A stretch of DNA of 64,000 nucleotides from Methylobacterium sp. Leaf91 (GCF_001422815.1 NZ_LMMP01000012.1:132719-196718); one strand, 5' to 3'; shown: positions 25,856 through 35,182, numbered from the stretch's first letter. A program made the numbers and translations. The notes: generated from the sequence alone by a model not told the origin.

Positions 25856-27106
25856 TCAGCTCCAGGCGTGGAACGGCGGGTTCACGCCGTTGAGGGCGTG
25901 GTTGCCGATGATCGCGTATTTCCAGCGCACCGGGTCGTGGAGGGTGTGGGTGCGGGCGTTGCGCCAGTGCCGGTCGAGGTTGCTCTCGGCCAGGGTCGAG
26001 CGGGTGCCGGCGAGCTCGAACAGCTTGCTGCTCGCCTGCACGGCGATCTCGGTGGTGAGCACCTTCGATTCGGCGACGGCGAGCTGGGCCGCAGCCACCG
26101 TCTCCGCGCTCGGGTTGGCCACTGCTTCGTCGAGGGCGAGGCCGGCTCTGTCGAGGATGGCTTCGGCCGCATGGAGCCGGATCGTCAGCTCGCCGATCGC
26201 CTGGATCGTATAGGGATCGTCGGAGGCGCGGTCCTGGCCGCTATCGACCCAGGGGCGGGTCTTGGTGCGGACGAAGGCGATGGTGTCGTCGATGGCCTCG
26301 CGGGCGATACCGGCATCCACCGCCGCCTGGATGATCTGGAAGATCGCCCCGTCGGAGCGCGGCTGCTCGTAGCCCTTCCAGGCCGGGACGAGATGGCTCT
26401 TGGGCACCCGGACGTCGTCGATTAGGACGGTGCCGCTCGCCGTGGTCCGCTGGCCGAAGGCCGACCAGTCGTCGATGACGGTGAGGCCGGGGGCGCCCCT
26501 GTCGGCGATGGCGTACCAGGCGCGCCCCTCGCCATCGAGGGCGACGATGGGGACGAGATGGGCGAGCAATGCCCCCGTCGAATAGAACTTCTTGCCGCGC
26601 ACGATGACGTGGTCGCCGTCGTCGACGAAATGGGTCTTGAAGTCGGTGGCGCGCGGCGTGCCGATCTCCGAGAAGGCATTGCCGAAGCGGGTGCCCTTCA
26701 GGACCTCGCCGAACAGCAGCGCCTGTTGCTCCGGGTCGGACACCGTACGGATCGCCGCTACGATGCCGAGGTGGTTCTGCGAGATCTGGCCGATCGAGGG
26801 GTCGGCGGCCGAGATGATGGCGACGACTTGCGCCAGTGTCTTGTAGGACACCTCCGGCCCGCCGAAGGCCTTGGGCACGTTGATCGACCACAGCCCGCTC
26901 TGCGAGAACGCGTCGAGCTCGGCATAGGGCCGCCGGTTGGTCTGGTCGCGTTCGGACGCGCCCTCGCGGAACTCCCTGGCGAGGGAATGGGCGACGCGGA
27001 TCGCCTCGGCATCGTCGCGGATGACGTGGGCGGGGGATGCCGGACGGGGAACCGGCGGCGCGCCCCGGGCGGTTTCGAGCGACTGGGCGCTGACGGCGAT
27101 GTTCAT
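25856..27106 (-). CDS. sfnB: SfnB-type acyl-CoA-dehydrogenase-fold sulfur acquisition oxidoreductase
   Basis: About 416 residues with the acyl-CoA dehydrogenase fold. It has an N-terminal helical domain (SGLWSINVPKAFGGPEVSYKTLAQV), the FMN/FAD-binding beta domain (GNAFSEIGTPRA, FYSTGALLAHLVPIVA, WSAFGQRTTASGT) and a C-terminal helical bundle ending ALNGVNPPFHAWS. This is the SfnB/DszC-like group used in sulfone and sulfonate assimilation under sulfate limitation. It lies next to sfnG on the same strand, supporting that role. The ATG at 27106 (MNIAVSAQSLE) is chosen; the longer frame from 27229 runs over a palindromic repeat. Confidence 0.88.
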   Translation of the reverse strand: MNIAVSAQSLETARGAPPVPRPASPAHVIRDDAEAIRVAHSLAREFREGASERDQTNRRPYAELDAFSQSGLWSINVPKAFGGPEVSYKTLAQVVAIISAADPSIGQISQNHLGIVAAIRTVSDPEQQALLFGEVLKGTRFGNAFSEIGTPRATDFKTHFVDDGDHVIVRGKKFYSTGALLAHLVPIVALDGEGRAWYAIADRGAPGLTVIDDWSAFGQRTTASGTVLIDDVRVPKSHLVPAWKGYEQPRSDGAIFQIIQAAVDAGIAREAIDDTIAFVRTKTRPWVDSGQDRASDDPYTIQAIGELTIRLHAAEAILDRAGLALDEAVANPSAETVAAAQLAVAESKVLTTEIAVQASSKLFELAGTRSTLAESNLDRHWRNARTHTLHDPVRWKYAIIGNHALNGVNPPFHAWS

Positions 27107-27174
27107 GGATGGCTCCAGGGTACCGGGCAGACGATGGGCTGGTTTGAACGGGCGTTTGAAGATCTCAGCCGCCC

Positions 27175-27368
27175 CCCTCTCCCCGCCTGCGGGGAGAGGG
27201 TCGAGCCCCCCTCGTCGGGGGCGAGGCAAGCGGAGGCGAGGCCGAAGCGAGGGTGAGGGGGCGATTCCGAAAGAGGCTCCTCCGGACGAGTCCCCTCACC
27301 GGCGGCTGCCGCCTCGCCGCGCCGACGATGAGGTCGTCGCGGCCCTCTCCCCGCAGGCGGGGAGAGGG
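27175..27368. repeat. Palindromic intergenic repeat (REP/BIME-like) between sfnG and sfnB
   Basis: Two 26-bp near-perfect palindromes, CCCTCTCCCCGC(CT)GCGGGGAGAGGG-like, occupy 27175-27200 and 27343-27368. They bracket GC-rich sequence with GTGAGGGGGCGA and CCCCTCACC as inner arms, so the whole block can fold into a long branched structure. A related element lies at 50369-50493. Such modules are typical dispersed extragenic repeats, and here they separate the two sulfone genes. Confidence 0.8.
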
Positions 27369-27406
27369 GATGCGCGGCTGTCGTCAGCTGGCGCTGGAAA
27401 GGCCGC

Positions 27407-28516
27407 TCAGGCGGCCTCGGCCCGGCGCTCGCGCGCAGCTTCGAGCGCCCTCACCTTCGGGATGATGTGCGCGCCGAAATAGGCGACCTCCTCCTGGAAG
27501 TGCAGGAAGGCGAGGAGCGCGAGGTCGACGCCGGCATCCTTCAGGGCCACGATACGCTCGGCAATCTGGTCGGGCGTGCCGATCAAGTTGGTCTTGAAGC
27601 CGTCATTATACTGGACGAGGTCCTCGAAGCTCGATTTCGCCCAGTTGCCCTCCCCTTCCGGAGAGGCCTTGCCGGCGTTCTTCACCTCGTGGCCGAAGGC
27701 CTTCACCGCATCGGGATCGGCGTTGTCGATGATCTCCTGGAGGACGGCGCGAGCCTCTTCCTCGGTGTCGCGGGCGATGACGAAGGCGTTGACGCCGACC
27801 TTCACCGAATGGCCGTTGGCCGAGGCCTTGGCCTGGATGTCGTCCACCTGTGCGCGGATCCCCTCCGGCGTGTTGCCGTTGGTGAAGTACCAATCGGAGA
27901 CGCGGGCCGCCATGTCGCGCGCCGCGCGGGACGAGCCACCCTGGAAGATCTCGGGCTGCGGGTCGGCCGGCTTCGGCTTCAGGGTGTAGTTGGTGTAGCG
28001 GTAGAAATCGCCGCGGAAGGTGAAGTCGTCCTGCGTCCAGATTCCGCGCAAGGAGCGGATGAACTCCTCCGAGCGGCGATAACGCTCGTCATGGTCGAGC
28101 CAGGGCTCGCCGATGGCGCGGAACTCACCGGAGAACCAGCCCGACACGACGTTGATGGCGATGCGCCCGTTGGTGAGTTGGCTGATCGTCGCGATCTGCT
28201 TGGCGGCGATGGTCGGGTTCCAGGGGCCGGGCAGGAGCGCGGCGATGACCTTGAGCTTCGTGGTCACAGCCAGCAAGGCGTGGCTGAACGCCACCGATTC
28301 ATGCTGGTACTCGGCGCCGTAACCGGCGGTGAAGCGAATCTGCGTCAGGGCGTAGTCGAACCCCGCCTCCTCGGCGATCTGTGCGAGGCGGCGATTGTAA
28401 TCCGCTTCCCAGCTCGTGCGTTGTTCGATCTTGCTGATGACAAGGCCACCGGACACGTTCGGCACCCAATAGGCAAAACGGATCGGCTCCGGAGGGCGAT
28501 GGCTCGGGCGGGTCAT
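27407..28516 (-). CDS. sfnG: FMNH2-dependent dimethylsulfone monooxygenase
   Basis: About 369 residues of the bacterial luciferase-like superfamily. The N-terminus RFAYWVPNVSGGLVISKIEQ is characteristic of SfnG. LLPGPWNPTIAAKQIATISQ, NVVSGWFSGEFRAIGEPWLD and PEIFQGGSSRAARDMAARV follow, as in SsuD/SfnG flavin enzymes. It converts dimethylsulfone to methanesulfinate using reduced FMN. No FMN reductase is encoded beside it, so the reduced flavin must come from elsewhere. The ATG at 28516 (MTRPSHRPPEP) is chosen over 28552. Confidence 0.92.
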   Translation of the reverse strand: MTRPSHRPPEPIRFAYWVPNVSGGLVISKIEQRTSWEADYNRRLAQIAEEAGFDYALTQIRFTAGYGAEYQHESVAFSHALLAVTTKLKVIAALLPGPWNPTIAAKQIATISQLTNGRIAINVVSGWFSGEFRAIGEPWLDHDERYRRSEEFIRSLRGIWTQDDFTFRGDFYRYTNYTLKPKPADPQPEIFQGGSSRAARDMAARVSDWYFTNGNTPEGIRAQVDDIQAKASANGHSVKVGVNAFVIARDTEEEARAVLQEIIDNADPDAVKAFGHEVKNAGKASPEGEGNWAKSSFEDLVQYNDGFKTNLIGTPDQIAERIVALKDAGVDLALLAFLHFQEEVAYFGAHIIPKVRALEAARERRAEAA

Positions 28517-28587
28517 AGTTCTATCCGCGAATGTGAGAAACCAGGCATTCATCTGGAGCGAAAGCCTCAGTTGAATACATTATTGCA

Positions 28588-28634
28588 GCAAGCACATTAT
28601 CATTCACTGCTTGTGCTTCATCTTTGATAGATGA
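28588..28634. promoter_or_regulatory. Inverted repeats upstream of sfnG
   Basis: Two dyads lie in the sfnG upstream region: GCAAGCA (28588-28594) with TGCTTGT (28608-28614), and TCATCT-TTGAT-AGATGA (28618-28634). They lie in a lower-GC patch about 70-120 bp before the start and are candidate binding sites for a sulfur-limitation regulator. No sigma-54 GG/GC promoter was recognised. Confidence 0.35.
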
Positions 28635-29037
28635 AATCTCTTACAAACCGGCCCTATAGTCAAAGGAATGGAAATACATTTTCTTGCCGCAGACAAGGAC
28701 AATCTTTCGATACGCAGCCGTTCAGCGAGAACATTCTATTTCCTCCCCGTCGCCCCCCCTCGGTGAGACGATCACCCGGGGTGCATCGGACGCGTCGCGG
28801 AGCCGACCTTCGCCACAGGGTGCCGACCGCCGGCCCCTCCGTGAACGACGGGGTATCGGGGGTTTTCCCTCGCCGAATGTTTCATCGCCGCCTGGGCCTC
28901 CCGCGCTGCGGTCAACGGCCCTAGCTATCGATGCGCGAGCGATGGTAATCCCGCGTTCAGTGGTGACGGACAGAGACTCGGCCCCGGCCCGGACAGGGCG
29001 TGGCAGGGCATCTCGGATGACAGGTGGGAACCAGGCG
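28635..29037. other. Intergenic region, no gene seen
   Basis: About 400 bp between the sfnG upstream dyads and the NDUFA9-like gene. It should hold a promoter for the rightward gene. The frame of that gene extends back into this region but without protein-like character. Confidence 0.4.
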
Positions 29038-30195
29038 ATGACCGGCTTCGACGCTTCGACCTCTCCTTTCGCCGGACCGTCATTGCCGCGTCCGTCATCG
29101 CAGCTGGTCACCGTCTTCGGCGGTTCGGGCTTCCTCGGACGCCATGTGGTGCGGGCGCTGGCCAAGCGCGGCTACCGTATCCGGGTCGCGGTCCGGCGGC
29201 CGGACCTCGCCCTGTTCCTGCAGCCTCTCGGCAAGGTCGGGCAGATCGTCGCCGTGCAGGCGAACCTGCGCTACCCGGATTCCATCGCCAGGGCGGTGGA
29301 GGGAGCCGACGCGGTGGTGAACCTCGTCGGCATCCTCCAGGAGACCGGCAGGCAGGGATTCCTCACGCTTCAGGCTGAAGGGGCGGGCGAGATCGCCCGT
29401 GCCGCCGCCGCAATCGGCGCGCCCCTGGTCCACGTCTCGGCCATCGGGGCGGACCCGCATTCCGACTCTCTCTACGCGCGCTCGAAGGCGCTGGGCGAGG
29501 CGAAGGTGCTGGCGGCCCAGCCCCGGGCTGTGGTCCTGCGTCCCTCCCTGGTCTTCGGCCCCGGAGACAGCTTCTTCAACCGTTTCGCGTCGCTCGCCCG
29601 CGTGCTCCCGGTCCTCCCCCTCGCCGGAGCCGAGACGCGCTTCCAGCCGGTCTTCGTCGGCGATGTGGCCGAGGCCGTGGCCCGCGCGGTGGACGGGCAG
29701 GCCGAGGCCGGCCGCGTCTACGAACTCGGCGGCCCGGAGGTCGAGACCCTCGACGGCCTCGTCCGCTATATGCTGAAGACCACCCGCCGCCGCCGCCTCG
29801 TCGTCGACCTGCCCAAGCCCATCGCCATGCTGCAGGCCCGCGTGATCGAGACCGTGGACACGCTGAGCCTCGGCCTGCTGCCGGACAGCCTCAAGCTCAC
29901 CCGCGACCAGGTCACGCTGCTCCAGACCGACAACGTGGTCTCGGAAGCCGCCAAGGCGGAAGGCCGCACGCTGGACGGGCTCGGCATCCTGCCCACCGCG
30001 ATGGCCGCCATCGTGCCCGGCTACCTCTGGACCTTCCGCAAGGCGGGCCAGTTCTCGAAGGAGGCCTTCACCGCTTCAGAGGAGGAGGCCGCAGAGCCGT
30101 CCTCCCCGCCGGTCGCCCGGCCGAGCGGTCCCCCGATCGGCCCCGATGCGGCCGCCCCGAGCCGGATGGGCGTGCGCTGGGGCACGCGGGGATAG
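29038..30195 (+). CDS. NDUFA9-like NAD(P)-binding protein (atypical SDR)
   Basis: About 385 residues. The N-terminal Rossmann motif is LVTVFGGSGFLGRHVVRALAK, the GxxGxxG form of complex I NDUFA9-type atypical short-chain dehydrogenases. DAVVNLVGILQETGRQGFL, VHVSAIGADPHSDSLYARSK and VVLRPSLVFGPGDSFFNRFA follow. The C-terminal tail (after about residue 345) is Pro/Ser/Ala-rich. In mitochondria the homologue is an assembly subunit of complex I; in bacteria it is a stand-alone protein near ubiquinone or respiratory functions. The start at 29038 follows AGGTGGG; an ATG at 29017 is also possible. Confidence 0.87.
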   Translation: MTGFDASTSPFAGPSLPRPSSQLVTVFGGSGFLGRHVVRALAKRGYRIRVAVRRPDLALFLQPLGKVGQIVAVQANLRYPDSIARAVEGADAVVNLVGILQETGRQGFLTLQAEGAGEIARAAAAIGAPLVHVSAIGADPHSDSLYARSKALGEAKVLAAQPRAVVLRPSLVFGPGDSFFNRFASLARVLPVLPLAGAETRFQPVFVGDVAEAVARAVDGQAEAGRVYELGGPEVETLDGLVRYMLKTTRRRRLVVDLPKPIAMLQARVIETVDTLSLGLLPDSLKLTRDQVTLLQTDNVVSEAAKAEGRTLDGLGILPTAMAAIVPGYLWTFRKAGQFSKEAFTASEEEAAEPSSPPVARPSGPPIGPDAAAPSRMGVRWGTRG

Positions 30196-30893
30196 TACGC
30201 CGTCTGGAGTGGCGGCGGAGAACGGATGAAATCCGAAACCGGGCGAATGTTTGAAACAGACAGGTTGTGTGTAGCCGCGAAGTTTCGTCTTAGCCCGGAG
30301 AAAAGCGTCACCTGCATTGGCGTGCAGGGCTGCGCGGCTACGACGGCACCCAGAAGCTGGCCGGGCACAAACGCGTGGCGTTGATCGATGCCGAAGGGCA
30401 TGTCCTGGCTTCAGCGAACGTGCAGGATCGCGTTGCGCTGGCTGCCCCTGATGACGGCAAAAAGAGATGGTCCAGCCTGCACTCAGCCAAATTCGACGGT
30501 GCCTCACGGTCGAGCGCCGCCAGGATTGGTGCCTGATCCAGGGCACGCGCCACCCCGCCATCGAGAAGCCGCCGGATCAGAGCTGCCCTCATCTTGAGCT
30601 TGTCGAAGGATGTCGTGCTGGAACAGCGCCGAGACGTTGAATGAATCTTCGGTGGGCTTCGCCATTGGGGCGGCCCGCACCGACAACGTGCCGAACGCCC
30701 TGGATGTCGCAACCAGACGGCTCGCTTGCGTCGCCGTCCTCCCGGCCAAAAATGCCCTCGACAATCCCGCATGAGAAGGCAGGCCAATACAGGCTCTAGG
30801 GAGCTCGTTGCCGTCGCCGAGGAGGTCTCCTTACTGTCATGCAGTTGTGATCCAAGGGCCTGGATCATTCCCATTCATCAGGAAGGCAATGTT
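30196..30893. other. Intergenic region with transposase scrap
   Basis: About 700 bp without an intact gene. A plus-strand reading at about 30320-30480 (GYDGTQKLAGHKRVALIDAE, then VLASANVQDRVAL) resembles the DDE region of IS5-type transposases and is listed separately. A CATCTTGAGCTTGTCGAAGGAT motif near 30592-30613 is the common dispersed repeat found near genes in many alphaproteobacteria. The ppk2 promoter should lie in the last 150 bp. Confidence 0.5.
30315..30480 (+). pseudogene. IS5-like transposase fragment
   Basis: The frame reads HWRAGLRGYDGTQKLAGHKR and then VALIDAEGHVLASANVQDRV. This follows the G-x-D-x-x-K-K-x-x-G-R-K-R-H-x-x-V-D-x-x-G-x-x-L pattern of IS5/IS4-group transposases just after the first catalytic Asp. 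Only about 50 codons remain and no inverted repeats are seen. Confidence 0.5.
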
Positions 30894-31820
30894 ATGGACG
30901 GCACGCGCGCCGGGACTCGTCCTTTCGATATCGAGGCTATTCGTCGAGAGATGGCCGACGACTTCGATGAAGAATTGGAGATGGAACTAGAAGACGAGCG
31001 CCTTGAGCGACTGGTTAGCGAAATCGATGCAAGCCCGCGTCCGCCCAGCATGGACCGGCGAGTCTATTTCCGTGAGCTGTTTCGGCTCCAACACGAGCTG
31101 GTTCGTCTGCAGGATTGGGTCCAGGCCCAGAAGCTCCGCGTGGTCGTGATCTTCGAAGGGCGAGATTCGGCTGGTAAGGGCGGGGCCATCAAGCGCATCA
31201 CCCAGCGTCTCAATCCGCGCGTCTGTCGCGTTGCCGCGCTTCCGGCTCCCAGCGAGCGCGAGCGCACGCAATGGTATTTCCAGCGCTACGTCGCGCATCT
31301 GCCGGCGGGCGGCGAGATCGTGCTGTTCGACCGCTCTTGGTACAATCGCGCCGGCGTCGAGCGCGTGATGGGGTTCTGCACCCCGGACCAGTACGAAGAG
31401 TTCTTCCAGTCCGCGCCGGAATTCGAGCGCATGCTGGTGCGGTCCGGCATCATCGTGCTGAAATACTGGTTCTCGATCACCGATCAGGAGCAGGAACTGC
31501 GCTTCAACATGCGCATCCACGATCCCCTGAAACAGTGGAAGCTCTCACCGATGGACGTCGAATCCCGTCGCCGTTGGGAGGATTATACCAAGGCGAAGGA
31601 AGTGATGCTCGCCCGCACGCACATTCCCGAGGCGCCGTGGTGGGTGGTCGAGGCCGTAGACAAGAAGAAGGCCCGCCTCAACTGCATCAGCCATCTCCTC
31701 ACGCAGATCCCCTATGGTGACGTGGAGCACCCGCCGGTGCATCTGCCCGAGCGCATGCGCCACGAGGATTACGCCCGCCAGCCAGTTCCGCAGGATATGT
31801 TCGTCCCGGCGCTGTTCTGA
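30894..31820 (+). CDS. ppk2: Polyphosphate kinase 2
   Basis: About 308 residues. The Walker A loop VVIFEGRDSAGKGGAIK lies at 84-100, the lid region with NPRVCRVAALPAPSERERTQW follows, and the Walker B is IVLFDRSWYNRAGVERVMG with the key Asp near 146. It uses polyphosphate to phosphorylate nucleoside di- or monophosphates, regenerating GTP/ATP, or runs in reverse. The size and single PPK2 domain fit class I enzymes. The 55-residue acidic N-terminal extension (ADDFDEELEMELEDERLERL) is typical. AGGAAGG precedes the ATG at 30894. Confidence 0.95.
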   Translation: MDGTRAGTRPFDIEAIRREMADDFDEELEMELEDERLERLVSEIDASPRPPSMDRRVYFRELFRLQHELVRLQDWVQAQKLRVVVIFEGRDSAGKGGAIKRITQRLNPRVCRVAALPAPSERERTQWYFQRYVAHLPAGGEIVLFDRSWYNRAGVERVMGFCTPDQYEEFFQSAPEFERMLVRSGIIVLKYWFSITDQEQELRFNMRIHDPLKQWKLSPMDVESRRRWEDYTKAKEVMLARTHIPEAPWWVVEAVDKKKARLNCISHLLTQIPYGDVEHPPVHLPERMRHEDYARQPVPQDMFVPALF

Positions 31821-31942
31821 TCGGAGCCGAGGGCATCGAAGGCCGCCTGTCCGGTCTCCCTGCGGTTGCCCAAAGCGGCACGGATGGGCAAGACCTGTGT
31901 CGAAGAGGCCGATGAACGGCCGGTCCGGCATGGGAACCCCGC

Positions 31943-32737
31943 ATGAGCGCCACCGACGAGATCCTGTTCGAAACCGACGATGCCGGCATCGCCCGCATCG
32001 TCCTCAACCGGCCACAGGCACGAAACGCCCTGACCTTCGCGATGTATCAGGGCCTCATCGACCTGTGCGGACGGATCGAGGCGGACGAACGGATCAAGGT
32101 TCTCGTCATTACCGGCGCCGGTGAGAAGGCCTTCGCCGCCGGCACCGATATCGCCCAGTTCCGGGACTTCTCCAGCCCGGAGGACGCCCTTGGATACGAG
32201 CGCTTCATGGACAAGGTCCTCGGCACGCTCGAGCGTCTGCGCGTGCCGGTCATCGCCGCTGTCGCCGGCGCTTGTACCGGCGGCGGTGCCGCCATCGCGG
32301 CTTCCTGCGACCTACGCATCGCCACACGAGATGCCCGGTTCGGCTTTCCCATTGCGCGGACGCTCGGCAATTGCCTGTCCATGTCGAACCTTCACCGCCT
32401 GTCCGGCCTCATCGGTCCCGCACGGGTGAAGGACATGATCTTCACCGCTCGGTTGTTCGGCGCGGAGGAGGCGCTTTCGGCCGGTCTCGTCGGCGAAGTC
32501 GTGGAAGATGCCGCCGCTCTCGCCGCCAGGGCGACGGAACTCGCGACGCAGCTTGCCGGCCATGCACCGCTGACCCTACGCGCCACGAAGGAAGGTCTGC
32601 GCCGCCTCGCCGCCGAGGAGGAGGCATCGGAACGGCCCGACGACGATCTCATCCTCATGTGCTACACGAGCGCCGATTTCCGCGAGGGCATGGAGGCGTT
32701 CCTGGCCAAGCGCCCGCCGAACTGGACCGGCAAGTAA
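31943..32737 (+). CDS. Enoyl-CoA hydratase/isomerase family protein
   Basis: 264 residues of the crotonase superfamily. RIVLNRPQARNALTFAMYQ opens the fold and GEKAFAAGTDIAQFRDF forms the first oxyanion-hole region. VIAAVAGACTGGGAAIAASC is the second, and ARLFGAEEALSAGLVGEVV lies near the C-terminal helices. The Glu pair of true enoyl-CoA hydratases is not clearly present, so the reaction could be hydration, isomerisation or hydrolysis of a CoA thioester. It stands alone, 120 bp after ppk2. Confidence 0.88.
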   Translation: MSATDEILFETDDAGIARIVLNRPQARNALTFAMYQGLIDLCGRIEADERIKVLVITGAGEKAFAAGTDIAQFRDFSSPEDALGYERFMDKVLGTLERLRVPVIAAVAGACTGGGAAIAASCDLRIATRDARFGFPIARTLGNCLSMSNLHRLSGLIGPARVKDMIFTARLFGAEEALSAGLVGEVVEDAAALAARATELATQLAGHAPLTLRATKEGLRRLAAEEEASERPDDDLILMCYTSADFREGMEAFLAKRPPNWTGK

Positions 32738-32906
32738 GGCGCTCCTCACAGAGCACTGCTCTGAAGCGGATGTGGGAAGCGCGACACACCGGGATAGGGA
32801 ATCCCTGCGGCCACATCGCTCCCTCGTATCGGTTACAGCTCTGTCACGCTCTGCATGATAGAGCGCGAGCGGGGGTCGGTCGCCCTGGGACACGCTTTTC
32901 CGAGGA

Positions 32907-34415
32907 ATGATGCTCCGCTCGTTTCCTCTTGCGACCGTCGCAGCCCTGATGTCCGGCCTTGCCGTGTCTGGCGCCCACGCCCAGACCGCTGCCGAGATTG
33001 CGGCACGGCAGGCGCGTCTGGCGCTGGAGGGGCTCGATATCGGCTCACCGCGCGGCGCCGGCGGCGATCCGCAGACGTCGGTGGCGCAGTCGGTGACCTC
33101 GGCCAAGCCTTCGGCCAACCTCAACACCTCGATACAGGACCAGCTCGGCCCGTATGGCGACCCCTATGGCCTGCGTTCCTTTCTGAAGACCAAAGGCATC
33201 GAGTACAGCCTCACCTATATCGGCGAGAGCTTCGGCAACGCGACGGGCGGTGTACGGCGCGGTGCGATCGTCGAAGGGCGCCTGGATATCCAGTTCGATG
33301 CCGACCTCGAGAAGCTGGCAGGTTGGCAAGGGGCGACCTTCCACACCAATCTCTACCTCATCCACGGCACCGGCCTGTCGCGCTACTACGTCAACAATTT
33401 CATCACCGTGAGCGCCATCGAGGCACTGCCCTCTTCGCGGCTCTACGAAATCTGGCTGGAACAGAAGCTGTTCGACGGACAGTTCGGATTGAAGGTCGGT
33501 CAGATCGCGGCCGATACCGAATTCGCCGTGACTCAGACCGGCACGCTGTTCATCAATTCCACCTTCGGCTGGCCCAACATCATGGCGGAGGTGCTGCCGA
33601 GCGGCGGTCCGATCTACCCGCTGGCGGTGCCGGCGATCCGGGCGAAATACGTCCCGAACCAAAATTTCTCGCTGCAGGTCGGCGTCTTCGACGGCGATCC
33701 AGCAGGGCCTTACCCCAGCGATCTCGATCCTCAGCGCCGCAACCGCACCGGCACGAATTTCCGCACCAGCGATCCCGCCCTCGTCATCGCGGAGGCCGCC
33801 TATGCGTACAACATCGCGCAGGGTGATGAGGGCGATCCCGGCACGGTGACGCTGGGGGGCTGGCATCATTTTGGCCGGTTCGACAGCCAGCGTTTCGACG
33901 AGGCCGGGCGCTCACTGGCCGATCCGTCCACCACCGGCATCGCCCGGCGCTTTCGCGGCGATAGCGGCCTCTACGGCATCATCGACCAGACCATCTACCG
34001 CGAGCCCGATGACCCGAATGACGGTGCCAGTGTGTTCCTGCGCCTGTCCGGTTCGCCCTCCGACCGCAACATCGTGGATTTCTACGCCGATATGGGCATT
34101 GCCTATAAGGGCCTCTTCAAGGGACGGTCAGACGACACGATCGGCGTCGCCTTCGCCCTGGCCCGCATCTCGGACAGTGCCCGCGGGTTCGACACCGATG
34201 TGATCCGCTTCGGCGGCGCGAGTGGACCCCGTCGGAGCAGCGAGGCCGTGATCGAGGCGACCTATCAGGCCGTCCTCGGACCCGGCGTCACGGTTCAGCC
34301 GGACATCCAGTACATCTTTCGCCCGGGCGGCGGCGTGCCCAATCCGCGCGATCCCGATGGCGCCCGGATCAAGAATGCCGCGGTGTTCGGCGTGCGGGCG
34401 ACGGTGCGTTACTGA
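32907..34415 (+). CDS. Carbohydrate-selective porin, OprB family
   Basis: 502 residues. The signal peptide ends near SGAHAQT. An N-terminal helical segment is followed by a 16-stranded barrel. OprB features include the early GIEYSLTYIGESFGNATGG, LFDGQFGLKVGQIAADTEFA and SKQ-like aromatic girdle residues near the end (NAAVFGVRATVRY, terminal Tyr). OprB porins admit glucose and other sugars or alcohols across the outer membrane. No sugar transporter lies nearby, so the substrate is open. Confidence 0.87.
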   Translation: MMLRSFPLATVAALMSGLAVSGAHAQTAAEIAARQARLALEGLDIGSPRGAGGDPQTSVAQSVTSAKPSANLNTSIQDQLGPYGDPYGLRSFLKTKGIEYSLTYIGESFGNATGGVRRGAIVEGRLDIQFDADLEKLAGWQGATFHTNLYLIHGTGLSRYYVNNFITVSAIEALPSSRLYEIWLEQKLFDGQFGLKVGQIAADTEFAVTQTGTLFINSTFGWPNIMAEVLPSGGPIYPLAVPAIRAKYVPNQNFSLQVGVFDGDPAGPYPSDLDPQRRNRTGTNFRTSDPALVIAEAAYAYNIAQGDEGDPGTVTLGGWHHFGRFDSQRFDEAGRSLADPSTTGIARRFRGDSGLYGIIDQTIYREPDDPNDGASVFLRLSGSPSDRNIVDFYADMGIAYKGLFKGRSDDTIGVAFALARISDSARGFDTDVIRFGGASGPRRSSEAVIEATYQAVLGPGVTVQPDIQYIFRPGGGVPNPRDPDGARIKNAAVFGVRATVRY

Positions 34416-34506
34416 AGAGCACCGGTTTCTCGCACCTCGCGAATGTTTCGAGCAAAGTGGCAAGGTCTCCGGGCGCGATAGGCCCCGAGTGCCCTGCCGG
34501 GCCGGG

Positions 34507-34956
34507 TCACATCGTCAGCGCGGCCACGGCGGCACGGTAAATGGTCTGATCGATCGCGCCGAGATGTTCGGCGCAAGCGGCTTGCGCCTTCTCCCAGAGC
34601 GGGTACGCCTGTGCCAGGACTGTGCGACCTTCGTCGGTAAGCAGGATGCGTCTCACGCGCCTGTCGTCCGCATCGGCCTCGATTCTTAGCAGCCCGCGTC
34701 GTTCCAGGGGCTTCACGTTCGCGGTGATGGTCGTGCGATCCATCGCTAGGGCCTGTGCCAGCACGCCGATGGTCGGAGCCTCGTCTCGGACGAGCATCAT
34801 CAGCAGCGTAAACTGCCAGTTCGAGAGACCGGTCGGGCGGAGCGCCGCGTCATAGCGCCGGCCAATGGCGCGTGCCGCCTTCTGAGCCGCGAAGCTGAAG
34901 CAGGCTTGTTCGACCCCGGCCGCGATCTTTGGAGTGAGGACCGGATGTCCGGCCAT
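34507..34956 (-). CDS. MarR-family transcriptional regulator
   Basis: About 149 residues. A winged HTH is recognised by LSNWQFTLLMMLVRDEAPTI, GVLAQALAMDRTTITANVKP and LERRGLLRIEADADDRRVRR, with dimer-forming helices at both ends. The conserved D-x-R-x-R of the wing (DDRRVRR) is present. It is divergent from a gene for a small secreted protein. Three GTTGATAT-type palindromes lie in the intervening region, one of them just upstream of its own start, which fits autoregulation. The ATG at 34956 (MAGHPVLTPK) is chosen over 35025, whose leader would overlap the first palindrome. Confidence 0.9.
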   Translation of the reverse strand: MAGHPVLTPKIAAGVEQACFSFAAQKAARAIGRRYDAALRPTGLSNWQFTLLMMLVRDEAPTIGVLAQALAMDRTTITANVKPLERRGLLRIEADADDRRVRRILLTDEGRTVLAQAYPLWEKAQAACAEHLGAIDQTIYRAAVAALTM

Positions 34957-34974
34957 GCGAGATTTCCCTGGAGT

Positions 34975-35106
34975 GTTGATACCAACGAGATAATGGTCCT
35001 GCGGGTTTTGTACAGCCCCTGCCAAACGAGACCTCCTCGGAATATAATTGATATCAACCTATGTGCGGACGCGCACCGCAGGCCACAGCGCTACGTTTAT
35101 ATCAAC
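34975..35106. promoter_or_regulatory. Array of three MarR-type palindromic sites
   Basis: GTTGATACCAAC (34975-34986), ATTGATATCAAC (35047-35058) and GTTTATATCAAC (35095-35106) share the consensus GTTGATATCAAC, which is self-complementary. All three lie between the MarR gene and the divergent small secreted protein gene. The spacing between centres is about 72 and 48 bp. They are the likely operators of the adjacent MarR regulator. Confidence 0.68.
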
Positions 35107-35182
35107 GTTATTGCAACGGGCCGAAGCGTCGGGTCATCGGAAACCTCCCCCGACGAACGCTCACCGAACAGGACGTCGTATC

